The position numbers were made by a program, and so were the translations under genes. From NCBI GenBank assembly GCA_030067055.1, contig JASJAL010000393.1, forward strand, positions 1 through 7,118: a stretch of DNA of 7,118 nt, written 5' to 3'. The notes beneath the pieces are model-generated. The model was not told where the DNA came from, searched no databases, and saw nothing but the letters and a program-made list of their open reading frames with translations. The stretch is from Kiloniellales bacterium. GTDB lineage: Bacteria > Pseudomonadota > Alphaproteobacteria > Kiloniellales > JAKSBE01. Positions 1-5,583 of this stretch are shown piece by piece (position 1 is the first letter of the stretch; each line of letters begins with the position of its first letter).

Positions 1-1
1 G

Positions 2-439
2 ATCAATGGCGAGATGCACTATCTCTGGCGGGCCGTCGATCACGAAGGCGAGGTGCTGGAGGTGTTTGCTACGAAACGCCGGGATCGCAAGGCGGCGCTG
101 GCGTTTCTCAGGCGTGCGATGAAGCGCTACGGCAGACCCCAAGCCATCGTGACAGACCGCCTGCCCTCCTACGGCGCAGCGATGAGAGAGATCGGTGTTG
201 AGCGCCGCCAACTTTGTGGTCGCTGGCTCAACAATAGAGCCGAAAATTCACATCAGCCCTTCCGACGACGAGAGGGCGCCATGGCTCGCTTCAGGGACAT
301 GAAGACCCTGCAGAAGTTCGCCTCCGCACACGCCTCGATCCACAACCATTTCAACCACGACCGTCATCTCAACCGAAGGGCCATATTCAAAGAGAACCGC
401 TCCGCCGCCCTGGCCGAGTGGCGCGAACTGGCGGCCTAG
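2..439 (+). CDS. IS6-family DDE transposase, C-terminal part (5' end outside window)
   Basis: This is the C-terminal part of a cut-and-paste/replicative DDE transposase that acts on the ends of its own IS. The reading frame is open from base 2, so translation runs in from outside the window; the ATG at 14 is internal, not the start. Residues below are counted from that ATG. The visible core has the YLWRAVDHEGEVLEV strand usual after the first catalytic Asp (which is missing here), the second catalytic Asp in IVTDRLPSYG (D48), and the third acidic residue in NNRAENSHQPFRRRE (E77). The D-to-E spacing of 28 residues matches the alphaproteobacterial branch of IS6 as I remember it, so I do not read it as a deletion. 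The C-terminus, ending in SAALAEWRELAA, looks complete. The frame is intact to its TAG stop, so an active copy is possible if the 5' end is whole. Confidence 0.9.
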   Translation: MNGEMHYLWRAVDHEGEVLEVFATKRRDRKAALAFLRRAMKRYGRPQAIVTDRLPSYGAAMREIGVERRQLCGRWLNNRAENSHQPFRRREGAMARFRDMKTLQKFASAHASIHNHFNHDRHLNRRAIFKENRSAALAEWRELAA

Positions 440-460
440 ACAACCCCTACTCCGGGACAT

Positions 461-494
461 TTGGAGACTGGTTCGCATAAGACTGACAGCACCT
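461..494 (+). repeat. 35-bp tandem unit, copy 1 (possible IS right end)
   Basis: First of two adjacent near-identical units with a period of 35 bases. Aligned with copy 2 at 496-529, 29 of 34 positions agree; the differences are three at positions 8-11 of the unit and two at positions 19-20. The last 14 bases (481-494, GACTGACAGCACCT) are identical in both. It lies 21 bases after the transposase stop codon, between coding sequence and the putative IS end. Confidence 0.8.
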
Positions 495-495
495 A

Positions 496-529
496 TTGGA
501 GAACGCTTCGCATTGGACTGACAGCACCT
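496..529 (+). repeat. 35-bp tandem unit, copy 2 (possible IS right end)
   Basis: Second copy of the unit at 461-494, separated from it by a single base. It ends in the same GACTGACAGCACCT. The sequence after it (530 onward) shows no third copy, so this copy probably marks the junction with flanking DNA. The stop codon of the minus-strand DUF1028 gene is only 58 bases further on. Confidence 0.8.
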
Positions 530-586
530 TGGGCCGACATCACTATCCTGATGGATGAGATCGACCGCGGATCCCAAATTTGGCTT

Positions 587-1261
587 CTATTCGTCGCCGG
601 GCACGCCGTAGCTCGGCGCCGCCTCCGGGTTCAGCGCCCGCGTGACGTAGGCTTCGAGCTGCGGCTTGTAGACCTCCCAGAGCGCGGCCAAGCCTTCGAT
701 CGGGCAGTCGTCCGTCCAGTCCACGCGTAGATCGGCAACCGGCCAGGCCACGTCGCGCACCAGCTTAAGTCCTGCCGAACGCACCGGCCCTTCCTCGCCG
801 CCGGCGACCAGCGCCGCCCGCATGACCGCGATCAGACGGTCGCCGAGATGTCCGGAGGAGCCGAGGAATGCTTCGACCATGGCCTCCGGCACGCCTAGAT
901 TTGCCAGGAGATTGCCGCCGCAGGCGACATTTTCGGCCTGGGCTTCGGCCCAGGTCCCGAGCGCCTTCGGGCCGGAATGGATCGCGGTGCGCCCCCGGGC
1001 ATCGACGGCCGTCACTTGGCGATAGTCCATGTGCGGGCTGGTTTTGCGGAGAATGTCCACCGCTTCCGCCGCCGTTGCCCCGAGCGCCATGAGCTCCAGC
1101 CCACGCGTCCCCAAGGTCGGGTCGGTGATGTTCTGGCTGGCCACGGCCCCTACTCCTGCCTTCGCGTAGGCACAGCGTGCGGCGACGGCGGGAGAGGAGG
1201 AGGACACCGCAACACCGAACATGCCGGTCTCGGCGCAGCGCGCGACCACGGAGAAAGTCAT
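587..1261 (-). CDS. DUF1028 family protein (Ntn-hydrolase-like fold)
   Basis: A 224-residue cytoplasmic protein with no signal peptide. It begins MTFSVVARCAETGMFGVAVS, the characteristic N-terminal strand pair of DUF1028, and continues with AGVGAVASQNITDP, GPRGLEL-like TRGLELM, a Y-R-Q-(V/L)-x-x-V-D-x-x-G stretch and a GNLLAN motif near residue 120. The C-terminus, ending YGVPGDE, is also typical. Length is normal for the family. The family is related in fold to N-terminal-nucleophile hydrolases and is suspected to act on amide bonds, but its reaction is not established. The start at 1261 was chosen because upstream codons in this frame lie inside the ridA-like gene, whose TGA stop ends one base before this ATG (TGAGATG). 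That spacing indicates translational coupling. It is the last gene of the minus-strand operon visible here, 58 bases from the IS end, so further genes may have been lost. Confidence 0.85.
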   Translation of the reverse strand: MTFSVVARCAETGMFGVAVSSSSPAVAARCAYAKAGVGAVASQNITDPTLGTRGLELMALGATAAEAVDILRKTSPHMDYRQVTAVDARGRTAIHSGPKALGTWAEAQAENVACGGNLLANLGVPEAMVEAFLGSSGHLGDRLIAVMRAALVAGGEEGPVRSAGLKLVRDVAWPVADLRVDWTDDCPIEGLAALWEVYKPQLEAYVTRALNPEAAPSYGVPGDE

Positions 1262-1262
1262 C

Positions 1263-1682
1263 TCAGACCTCGTCCGGGATGACTGCGGTGGCTTCGACCT
1301 CGACCAGCCATTCCGGGCGGGCGAGCGCCGAGACGACCAGGCCGGTCGAGACGGGATGGACGCCTTTGATGTACTCACCGATGGTTCGGTAGACCGCCTC
1401 GCGATAGCGAATATCCGTCAGATAGACCACGATCCGACAGACGTGCGCCATCTCGGCACCGGCTTCTTCCAGCAGCATACGGATGTTCTGCATGGCCCGA
1501 TGGGTCTGGTCCGCCGCGTCGCCGATCCCGACCGACTCAGAGGTATCTAGATCCTGCCCGATCTGGCCGCGAACGAAGACCATGGTGCCCCGCGCCACCA
1601 CGGCCTGGCACAAGTCGTTGTCCAAGGCCTGTTCCGGATAGGTGTCCTTGGTGTTGAACTTGCGAATGCGCTGATGGGCCAT
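1263..1682 (-). CDS. RidA/YjgF/YER057c/UK114 family protein (imine/enamine deaminase-like)
   Basis: A 139-residue soluble Rid-family protein, slightly longer than the usual 120-130. Typical Rid features in order: LCQAVVARGTMVFVRGQIG (residues 24-42), the central helix DQTHRAMQNIRMLLEEAGA (59-76), VVYLTDI (85-91) and a C-terminal PVSTGLVVSALARPEWLVEVEAT segment (110-132). Arg122 in SALARPEWLVEVE lines up with the conserved Arg of RidA (Arg105 in E. coli) that binds the substrate carboxylate. This suggests that the deaminase site is intact. RidA proteins hydrolyse reactive imine/enamine intermediates, releasing ammonia; members of other Rid subgroups serve specific catabolic operons. The subgroup cannot be set by eye. 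It lies 18 bases after the flavoprotein stop and one base before the DUF1028 start. A purine-rich GGACGGAG stands upstream of the ATG. Confidence 0.9.
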   Translation of the reverse strand: MAHQRIRKFNTKDTYPEQALDNDLCQAVVARGTMVFVRGQIGQDLDTSESVGIGDAADQTHRAMQNIRMLLEEAGAEMAHVCRIVVYLTDIRYREAVYRTIGEYIKGVHPVSTGLVVSALARPEWLVEVEATAVIPDEV

Positions 1683-1700
1683 GAGGCACTCCGTCCTTGT

Positions 1701-2975
1701 CTAGGCGTCTTCGGTCCTGCGTTGTGCAGCGGCATGGTACGCCAGGTAGGTGCGCTGCGTGGCAATATGGTCCGCCAGGTACTTGGCATCGTGCCAGACG
1801 CCCCAGATGAAGGACGAGCCGCGTCGGGACAGCCATGGCAATCCCAGGAAATAGACCCCGGGCTCGGCCGAGACGCCGCGCTGATGCTTCGGCCTGCCGT
1901 TCTCGTCGAAGGCATCAACCTTCAACCAGCTGAAGTCGACAGCAAAGCCTGTCGCCCAGACGATCGAGGTCACGCCCGCCTTCGACAGATCCAGCTCGAG
2001 AATGGGATCGGTCACGCACGCCGGATCCGGTTCGACCTTGCGGGCGTCGGGCTCCTCCCGGAGGTCGAGGCCGTTGCGAGTCGCAAAATCGTCGGCTTCG
2101 TCCAGCAGCGACAGGTAGTTGGCATCTCCTTGCGCAAGATTGTCCGCAAGGTCCGGCGCGAAGTTCAGCACGCCATCCTTGCATGACCTCGTCAGGCCGA
2201 CGAGCGTCATGCCCTGTGCGGCAAGTCGCCGGAAGTCGACCGTTCGGCCGCCATAGGCACCGCTCACCGCGATCGTGACATGCTCCTTGCCTGGCTCGAG
2301 GGCCTGGGCGTCCCACTTGCCGAGGACCCCAAGCCACCAGACGAAGTCACGCCCGCGATAACTTCGCGGCGGACGGTGGTGTGCGCCGACCGAGAGGTAG
2401 ACCCGCCGCCCCGCGCGCAAAAGCTCGTCCGCAATCTGCGTCCCCGAAGACCCAGCACCGACCACCAGCACCGCCCCCTCTGGCAACTGTTCGGGGTTGC
2501 GGTAGGTGCTGGAATGGATTTGCAGGACACCTGCATCTCCGGGAACGACCGTAGGGATGACCGGGCGCTGAAAAGGTCCGGTGGCGGCGACCACGTTGTT
2601 GGCTTCTATAGCGCCCTTTGAGGTTTCGACGCGGAAGCCGGGTCGGCCGACATTCCTATGCACGGACTTGACTTCGACGCCGCAACGGACGGGGGCATCG
2701 ATCTGCTCTGCGTAAGCGACGAAGTAGTCGGCAACCTGCTCCTTGGTGGCAAAGGCATCGGGATCGAGATCGGAGAACTCCAGGCTTGGAAAGCGATCAT
2801 GCCAGGCCGGACCGTTGGCGACCAAAGAGTCCCACCTTTGCGAGCGCCAGCGTTCGGCAACTCGGTGACGCTCGAGAACGAGATGAGGCACGCCGCAGTT
2901 GCTCAGGTGCTCGCTCATAGCCAATCCGGCTTGGCCGCCGCCAACGACCAGCGTATCCACTTTTTCGATTGCCAT
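1701..2975 (-). CDS. Flavin-containing monooxygenase-like FAD/NAD(P)-dependent oxidoreductase (COG2072/CzcO type)
   Basis: A 424-residue two-dinucleotide-domain flavoprotein. An N-terminal FAD-binding Rossmann motif VVGGGQAGL (residues 10-18, G12/G14/G17) is followed by the ERWRSQRWDSLVANGPAWHD segment (41-60) seen in small FMO-like enzymes. An ATG-type loop NNVVAATGPFQRP comes next (126-138), then an NADPH-binding motif VLVVGAGSSG (169-178). Near the C-terminus are VWATGFAVDFSWL (339-351) and GVYFLGLPWL (373-382), the latter close to the flavin in this family. Proteins of this kind use NADPH and O2 to hydroxylate a nitrogen, sulphur or ketone substrate; the substrate here is unknown. An in-frame ATG exists as far up as 3056, but 2975 is preferred. 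It has AAAAAGGA seven bases upstream, and the Rossmann strand begins at the usual distance. This is the first gene of the three-gene minus-strand operon. Confidence 0.85.
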   Translation of the reverse strand: MAIEKVDTLVVGGGQAGLAMSEHLSNCGVPHLVLERHRVAERWRSQRWDSLVANGPAWHDRFPSLEFSDLDPDAFATKEQVADYFVAYAEQIDAPVRCGVEVKSVHRNVGRPGFRVETSKGAIEANNVVAATGPFQRPVIPTVVPGDAGVLQIHSSTYRNPEQLPEGAVLVVGAGSSGTQIADELLRAGRRVYLSVGAHHRPPRSYRGRDFVWWLGVLGKWDAQALEPGKEHVTIAVSGAYGGRTVDFRRLAAQGMTLVGLTRSCKDGVLNFAPDLADNLAQGDANYLSLLDEADDFATRNGLDLREEPDARKVEPDPACVTDPILELDLSKAGVTSIVWATGFAVDFSWLKVDAFDENGRPKHQRGVSAEPGVYFLGLPWLSRRGSSFIWGVWHDAKYLADHIATQRTYLAYHAAAQRRTEDA

Positions 2976-3613
2976 GTCCGGATCCTTTTTCGGCATTCGA
3001 AGATTTTCGGCAGAAACGACTGATTCGGGTAGGCCAAATTTCGCTATCGGTGGCAAGCGAGGTCTAACGAGGGGCGGCTTGACCGTGGAACCGCGGGGAC
3101 AGTCCTTTTCTTGCCCCCTTTCGTGAAGCCTTCGCGGTCATCGCGGGTCGCGTCCCGATGCTCCGCTCCTCTACCAAGCCTGCGTATTGCTCCCATCCCA
3201 TAGCCAACCAGCCTTTGCGCCAGGCTGCAATCTCCTCAGCGCCAATCCGATGCCGGTGAACGGCGGGGCAAGTGTAACGGCAATCTGCCCTGAGGCACGC
3301 GAAGCCCGTCCGTAGCCCTCGGCGATGCGAGGTCTTTCCAGCCAATGCAACAGCCCGCCTGGGGACATCCGGCTCACGACGCAGCTCTAAACCCGCAATA
3401 CTCTGTCGCTGCGGCAAGTCGTTGGCTTGCTTTTCGAAAGCGAGTTCTAAATGCGTCACAGCCGATAGCAGCGTCGCCTCGATCGAAGGTTCAAATTCAA
3501 AGCGAACCACTCTTCGACTCAACCTCAGTCGCCCAGACTTGAGCGCCAGTTGTCCTGAAATCGTAGTTGGGTGATGATGGTGCCAGGAAACCTCTCTCCG
3601 CGGGCGACGAACC
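2976..3613. other. Gene-poor intergenic region between two divergent units
   Basis: The region separates the minus-strand flavoprotein operon from the plus-strand lipoprotein gene, so both promoters should lie here. No convincing -35/-10 pair was found by eye. Open frames exist on both strands, including a long one at 3064-3729 on the minus strand. Most of their translation is Arg/Pro-rich and shows no family signal; the exception is a short RMF-like stretch, listed separately. No tRNA and no clear terminator was seen. Confidence 0.5.
3064..3377 (-). pseudogene. Possible frameshifted remnant of a small RMF/CrpP-like gene
   Basis: Two minus-strand frames carry complementary halves of what looks like a ribosome-modulation-factor/CrpP-type domain. 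One frame, from a GTG at 3377, reads RIAEGYGRASRASG at about 3329-3288. This resembles the N-terminal EGxxAxxAG helix. The other frame reads CRYTCPAVHRHRIGAEEIAA from 3282, then WRKGW at 3222-3208. That is the CP...AWxxGW half, and it runs to a stop at 3064. A single one-base frameshift between about 3300 and 3280 would join them. Members of this family are short proteins that bind ribosomes or have unknown small-protein roles. The basic tail TAKASRKGARKGL follows the domain. It may equally be chance similarity in a GC-rich open frame. Confidence 0.3.
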
Positions 3614-4540
3614 ATGTCACTGCCGGGACGCAGCGAAGGAAGGCAACGAAGGGCGACCAGGCGGTCTGCCGGCTTGGGGCTGCTGCTGTTTGTGATCGCC
3701 GGCTGCGCCTCGCCGGAGCGGCAGATCAATGAGGCCGCCGAGCTGGCAGAAGCAGGCGTCGCCTTTTCCGAAACTCTGCCGCCCCTCTATGACGCCTTCT
3801 TTCGGCAGATGGTCGAAGCCGACAGCCTGGAGCTGAAGGCCACCCGGACCGCCTTATCCGGCGACATCGAAAAGCTCGAGCAAAGATTGGACGATAGCGA
3901 TCAGGACTTCAGGCAGACGATCGCGGTACTGCGCGATTTGAAGCGCCACGCGGCCCTGCTCAAGAGCTATTTCATCGCGCTTCAGGACCTCGCGTCCGAC
4001 GAAACGGGAAAGGAAATTCCCCCCGCCGCGAGACAAGCCGTCGAGGACCTCAAGAAGGTCGGGATCGAGGTCTCCGAGAAGAAGGTCTTGGGAACCAATC
4101 TCGGAAGCCTGGTCGAGCCCGTCGCAGCCTATTCCGTGAATGCCGCAAAGGCCTCTGCTTTGCGCGAAGAGCTGGAGGCGCGGGGCACTGCCATCAACGT
4201 CGAAATCGCCCGTCACGAGCAAGCCCTCGGGGTCATTGCGACGCGCATGATCGGAGACAAGGAACGGATCTTGATCGAGACGGTGGAAAACCCCCTACGG
4301 GATGAATTCCTCAAGACCAGCAGCGCCCTGCCGTCGAACTGGTGGAAACGCCGCGCCGACTACCTCGAGCTGATCGTCGAGATCGAGAGCGTGACACGTG
4401 CCCAAGCGGCCGTGCGCAACCTGAGGATCGCCTGGGAAAACCTGGCAAGCGGACGGGTGCAATCGACTTCGATCGAGATCATTCTCGAAGACATCGGCGC
4501 GGTGAAGGACCTCCTGGCAGGATTGGAGGAGGAGACATGA
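3614..4540 (+). CDS. Predicted helical coiled-coil lipoprotein, unknown family
   Basis: A 308-residue protein that I do not recognise. It starts with a basic n-region rich in Arg (residues 1-20), a short hydrophobic run LGLLLFVIAG and Cys31, a good lipobox (IAGC) for signal peptidase II. The mature protein should therefore be anchored in the periplasm or outer membrane. The rest is predicted almost entirely alpha-helical. A long charged heptad-like stretch lies around residues 75-130. A less charged break, GTNLGSLVEPVAAYSVN, lies at about 160-176, followed by a second long helix (about 177-225). Next is a double-Trp element, SNWWKRRADYL (W243, W244), and a last helix ending in LLAGLEEET. No catalytic motif is visible. 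The ATG at 3614 is the only usable start, since a stop lies in frame at 3575, and it has only a weak Shine-Dalgarno sequence (GGCGACGA). The end carries a strong GGAGGAGG and overlaps the next reading frame by ATGA. Confidence 0.75.
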   Translation: MSLPGRSEGRQRRATRRSAGLGLLLFVIAGCASPERQINEAAELAEAGVAFSETLPPLYDAFFRQMVEADSLELKATRTALSGDIEKLEQRLDDSDQDFRQTIAVLRDLKRHAALLKSYFIALQDLASDETGKEIPPAARQAVEDLKKVGIEVSEKKVLGTNLGSLVEPVAAYSVNAAKASALREELEARGTAINVEIARHEQALGVIATRMIGDKERILIETVENPLRDEFLKTSSALPSNWWKRRADYLELIVEIESVTRAQAAVRNLRIAWENLASGRVQSTSIEIILEDIGAVKDLLAGLEEET

Positions 4541-4566
4541 CAGAACGCCATGGAGACCGGCTATGA
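4537..4566 (+). CDS. Nine-codon mini-ORF linking two genes by ATGA overlaps
   Basis: The frame reads MTERHGDRL and stops at 4564-4566. Its ATG (4537) overlaps the lipoprotein stop as ATGA, and its own stop overlaps the start of the next gene (4563), again as ATGA. A strong GGAGGAGG sits five to eight bases upstream, inside the end of the lipoprotein gene. It may be a real leader-type peptide that hands ribosomes on to the downstream gene. It may also be an accident, since GGAG at 4552-4555 can serve the next gene directly. No peptide family is recognised. Confidence 0.35.
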   Translation: MTERHGDRL

Positions 4567-4970
4567 CCAACGGATCCGGTGCGAGTCCGCCAGATTCGGT
4601 TGTGCCGCAGATCGGAGAGGAAGCCCTCTACCTGAAAACCCTCCAGGAGCTGATCCAGCTGCGCAACGATTTCGCGAGATCCAAATGGACGCGCCGGCTG
4701 TCGGGCGCACCCTCGGCGCAGCAGACGGAGTTCGCGGAGCTTCGGATCCGGGTCCAGGACCGGATTCGCGACTTGACCAACGCGCAGCTCGCGCAGATCG
4801 CGTCGGACCTGCGCGCGAACGAGGCCAACCTCGCTCTGGGCGTACAGGAAACCAAGGACGCCCGACTCCGGTTTGAGACCGTTGCCAAGGCCTTCAAAGC
4901 CTTCAGCGGGTTCCTCGGGACCGTCGAAACGGTTCTGAAAATCGCGGCGAGGACCGTATCGCCGGTCTGA
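4563..4970 (+). CDS. Small helical protein of unknown function, paired with lipoprotein
   Basis: A 135-residue protein of no family I can name. Residues 1-18 are low-complexity and probably flexible. Residues 19-45 form an amphipathic helix (EEALYLKTLQELIQLRNDFA). Residues 52-110 form a long charged helix or coiled coil containing FAELRIRVQDRIRDL and NAQLAQIASDLRANEANL. The last 25 residues (KAFSGFLGTVETVLKIAA) are amphipathic to hydrophobic and could pack against a membrane or a partner. There is no signal peptide and no Cys, so it should be cytosolic unless exported otherwise. The start at 4563 has GGAG seven bases upstream and overlaps the preceding nine-codon frame by ATGA. It is almost certainly co-transcribed with the helical lipoprotein, which suggests a shared role. 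Base composition matches the lipoprotein gene and is clearly richer in GC than the genes that follow. Confidence 0.75.
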   Translation: MTNGSGASPPDSVVPQIGEEALYLKTLQELIQLRNDFARSKWTRRLSGAPSAQQTEFAELRIRVQDRIRDLTNAQLAQIASDLRANEANLALGVQETKDARLRFETVAKAFKAFSGFLGTVETVLKIAARTVSPV

Positions 4971-5246
4971 GCGGCCAGGGTTTTCTCAGAGTTCCAAGAC
5001 GCCTTGCGCTTGGCGCAGCGGTCGTAGATCAGGAAACTGCCGGGTCGCGGGTTTGGCTCGACTTCGGCTTTGCTGATCGCCTAAGCACTACTATTTGGGA
5101 ACACTGCCTCGAATATCAGTATGAGCTTTGGGGTCACCTTGACTCATCTGTTTCAATCCCTCACTGTCTCAATGCTGACGGTCTGAGTGGGGGCATTGCT
5201 TTCGCACCTTCAGTGTATGTGACCGCGACCGACTCTAGGGGGCTTT
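4971..5246. other. Intergenic region with composition change
   Basis: No gene is supported here. The first third resembles the GC-rich DNA upstream and contains a small TGCGC/GCGCA hairpin (about 5005-5017) without a T-run, so it is not a terminator. From about 5085 the sequence is more AT-rich and resembles the following operon. A -35-like TTGACT occurs at 5139-5144 but has no good -10 at the proper distance. A six-base inverted pair, CAATGC (5170-5175) and GCATTG (about 5194-5199), lies within the likely promoter region of the cytochrome gene. Confidence 0.5.
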
Positions 5247-5249
5247 TTG
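5237..5249 (+). promoter_or_regulatory. Ribosome binding site and TTG start of the cytochrome gene
   Basis: AGGGGG at 5237-5242 is followed by four bases and TTG at 5247. An in-frame TGA at 5220-5222 rules out starts further up, and no in-frame ATG lies before the haem motif. A later start would remove the signal peptide, so the TTG is the best choice. Confidence 0.6.
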
Positions 5250-5573
5250 TATAGATTTCCCAGTGCTCTAATTCTTTTGTTGGTGTTGATTTTCCCTGAG
5301 CATGGGTTCGGCGCCGACAAGGCGTTAGGGGAAATCAGATACAATAAATCTTGCGTTAATTGCCACGGGCCAGCCGGAAAAGGCGTTGCCAGTTATCCAA
5401 AGATTTCTGGCAACGAAGTCTCATATACGACGACCAAATTAAGAGCCTACAGAGAAGGCATTAAACAAGGCCCAAACTCGGCTCTGATGATCATGATGGC
5501 GAAGCCATTGACGGATGAGGAAATCGAAAATTTGGCCGCGTACTTGAAAGATGCCAAATACGAAGTTGAATAG
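5247..5573 (+). CDS. Secreted class I c-type cytochrome
   Basis: A 108-residue single-haem cytochrome c. A signal peptide covers residues 1-22, with hydrophobic core ALILLLVLIF and a probable cut after GFG, before ADKALGE. The haem attachment motif is CVNCH (C36, C39, H40). It is followed by GPAGKG and by a C-terminal segment MIMMAKPLTDEEIENLAAYL (81-100). One Met among 81-84 should be the second axial ligand, and the last helix is the usual LTDEEIxxLAAYL of cytochrome c553/c4-like proteins. It is translated from TTG. The gap to the PQQ-dehydrogenase start is 10 bases, so the two are co-expressed; the cytochrome is the likely electron acceptor for that enzyme, passing electrons to the respiratory chain. 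Haem would be attached in the periplasm by the cell's cytochrome c maturation system, which is not in the window. Confidence 0.9.
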   Translation: MYRFPSALILLLVLIFPEHGFGADKALGEIRYNKSCVNCHGPAGKGVASYPKISGNEVSYTTTKLRAYREGIKQGPNSALMIMMAKPLTDEEIENLAAYLKDAKYEVE

Positions 5574-5583
5574 GGAGGAAAAC

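Larger units (their letters stand above)
1..529 (+). mobile_element. IS6-family insertion sequence, 3' part only
   Basis: The 3' portion of an insertion sequence; the left end lies outside the window. It is recognised from its transposase (2-439). About 40 to 90 bases after the transposase stop there are two tandem copies of a sequence ending in GACTGACAGCACC. Read inward from the right this is GGTGCTGTCAGTC, which has the GG-N-CTGT start typical of IS6-family terminal repeats. The right boundary is therefore placed at about 528 (second copy) or 493 (first copy). The left terminal repeat and the 8-bp target duplication usual for the family cannot be seen, so the end assignment is an inference. 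Confidence 0.6.

Noticed and set aside
574..583. Perfect 10-base palindrome CCAAATTTGG just after the DUF1028 gene
   Set aside because: It is short and AT-centred, with no GC-rich stem or T-run on the minus strand, so it does not look like a terminator. It could be chance.
3095..3120. GGGGACAGTCC followed by TTTT, resembling a REP-like motif
   Set aside because: There is a single copy with only a partial palindrome and no second copy in the window, so no repeat family can be claimed.
3489..3500. GGTTCAAATTC resembling a tRNA T-arm
   Set aside because: The base that should pair with G53 is T instead of C, and no acceptor, D or anticodon arm of a tRNA was found upstream.
3064..3729. 221-residue minus-strand open frame as an intact gene
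   Set aside because: Its first half overlaps the lipoprotein start and reads as Arg/Pro/Ser-rich sequence with no family signal. Only the RMF-like tail looks meaningful, and that seems to begin in a different frame.
5005..5017. TGCGC-TTG-GCGCA hairpin after the small helical gene
   Set aside because: The stem is only five base pairs and no T-run follows, so it is not supported as a terminator.
5139..5167. TTGACT as a -35 element for the cytochrome operon
   Set aside because: At a spacing of 17 the -10 position reads CACTGT, a poor match to TATAAT. It is mentioned only in the description of the intergenic region.
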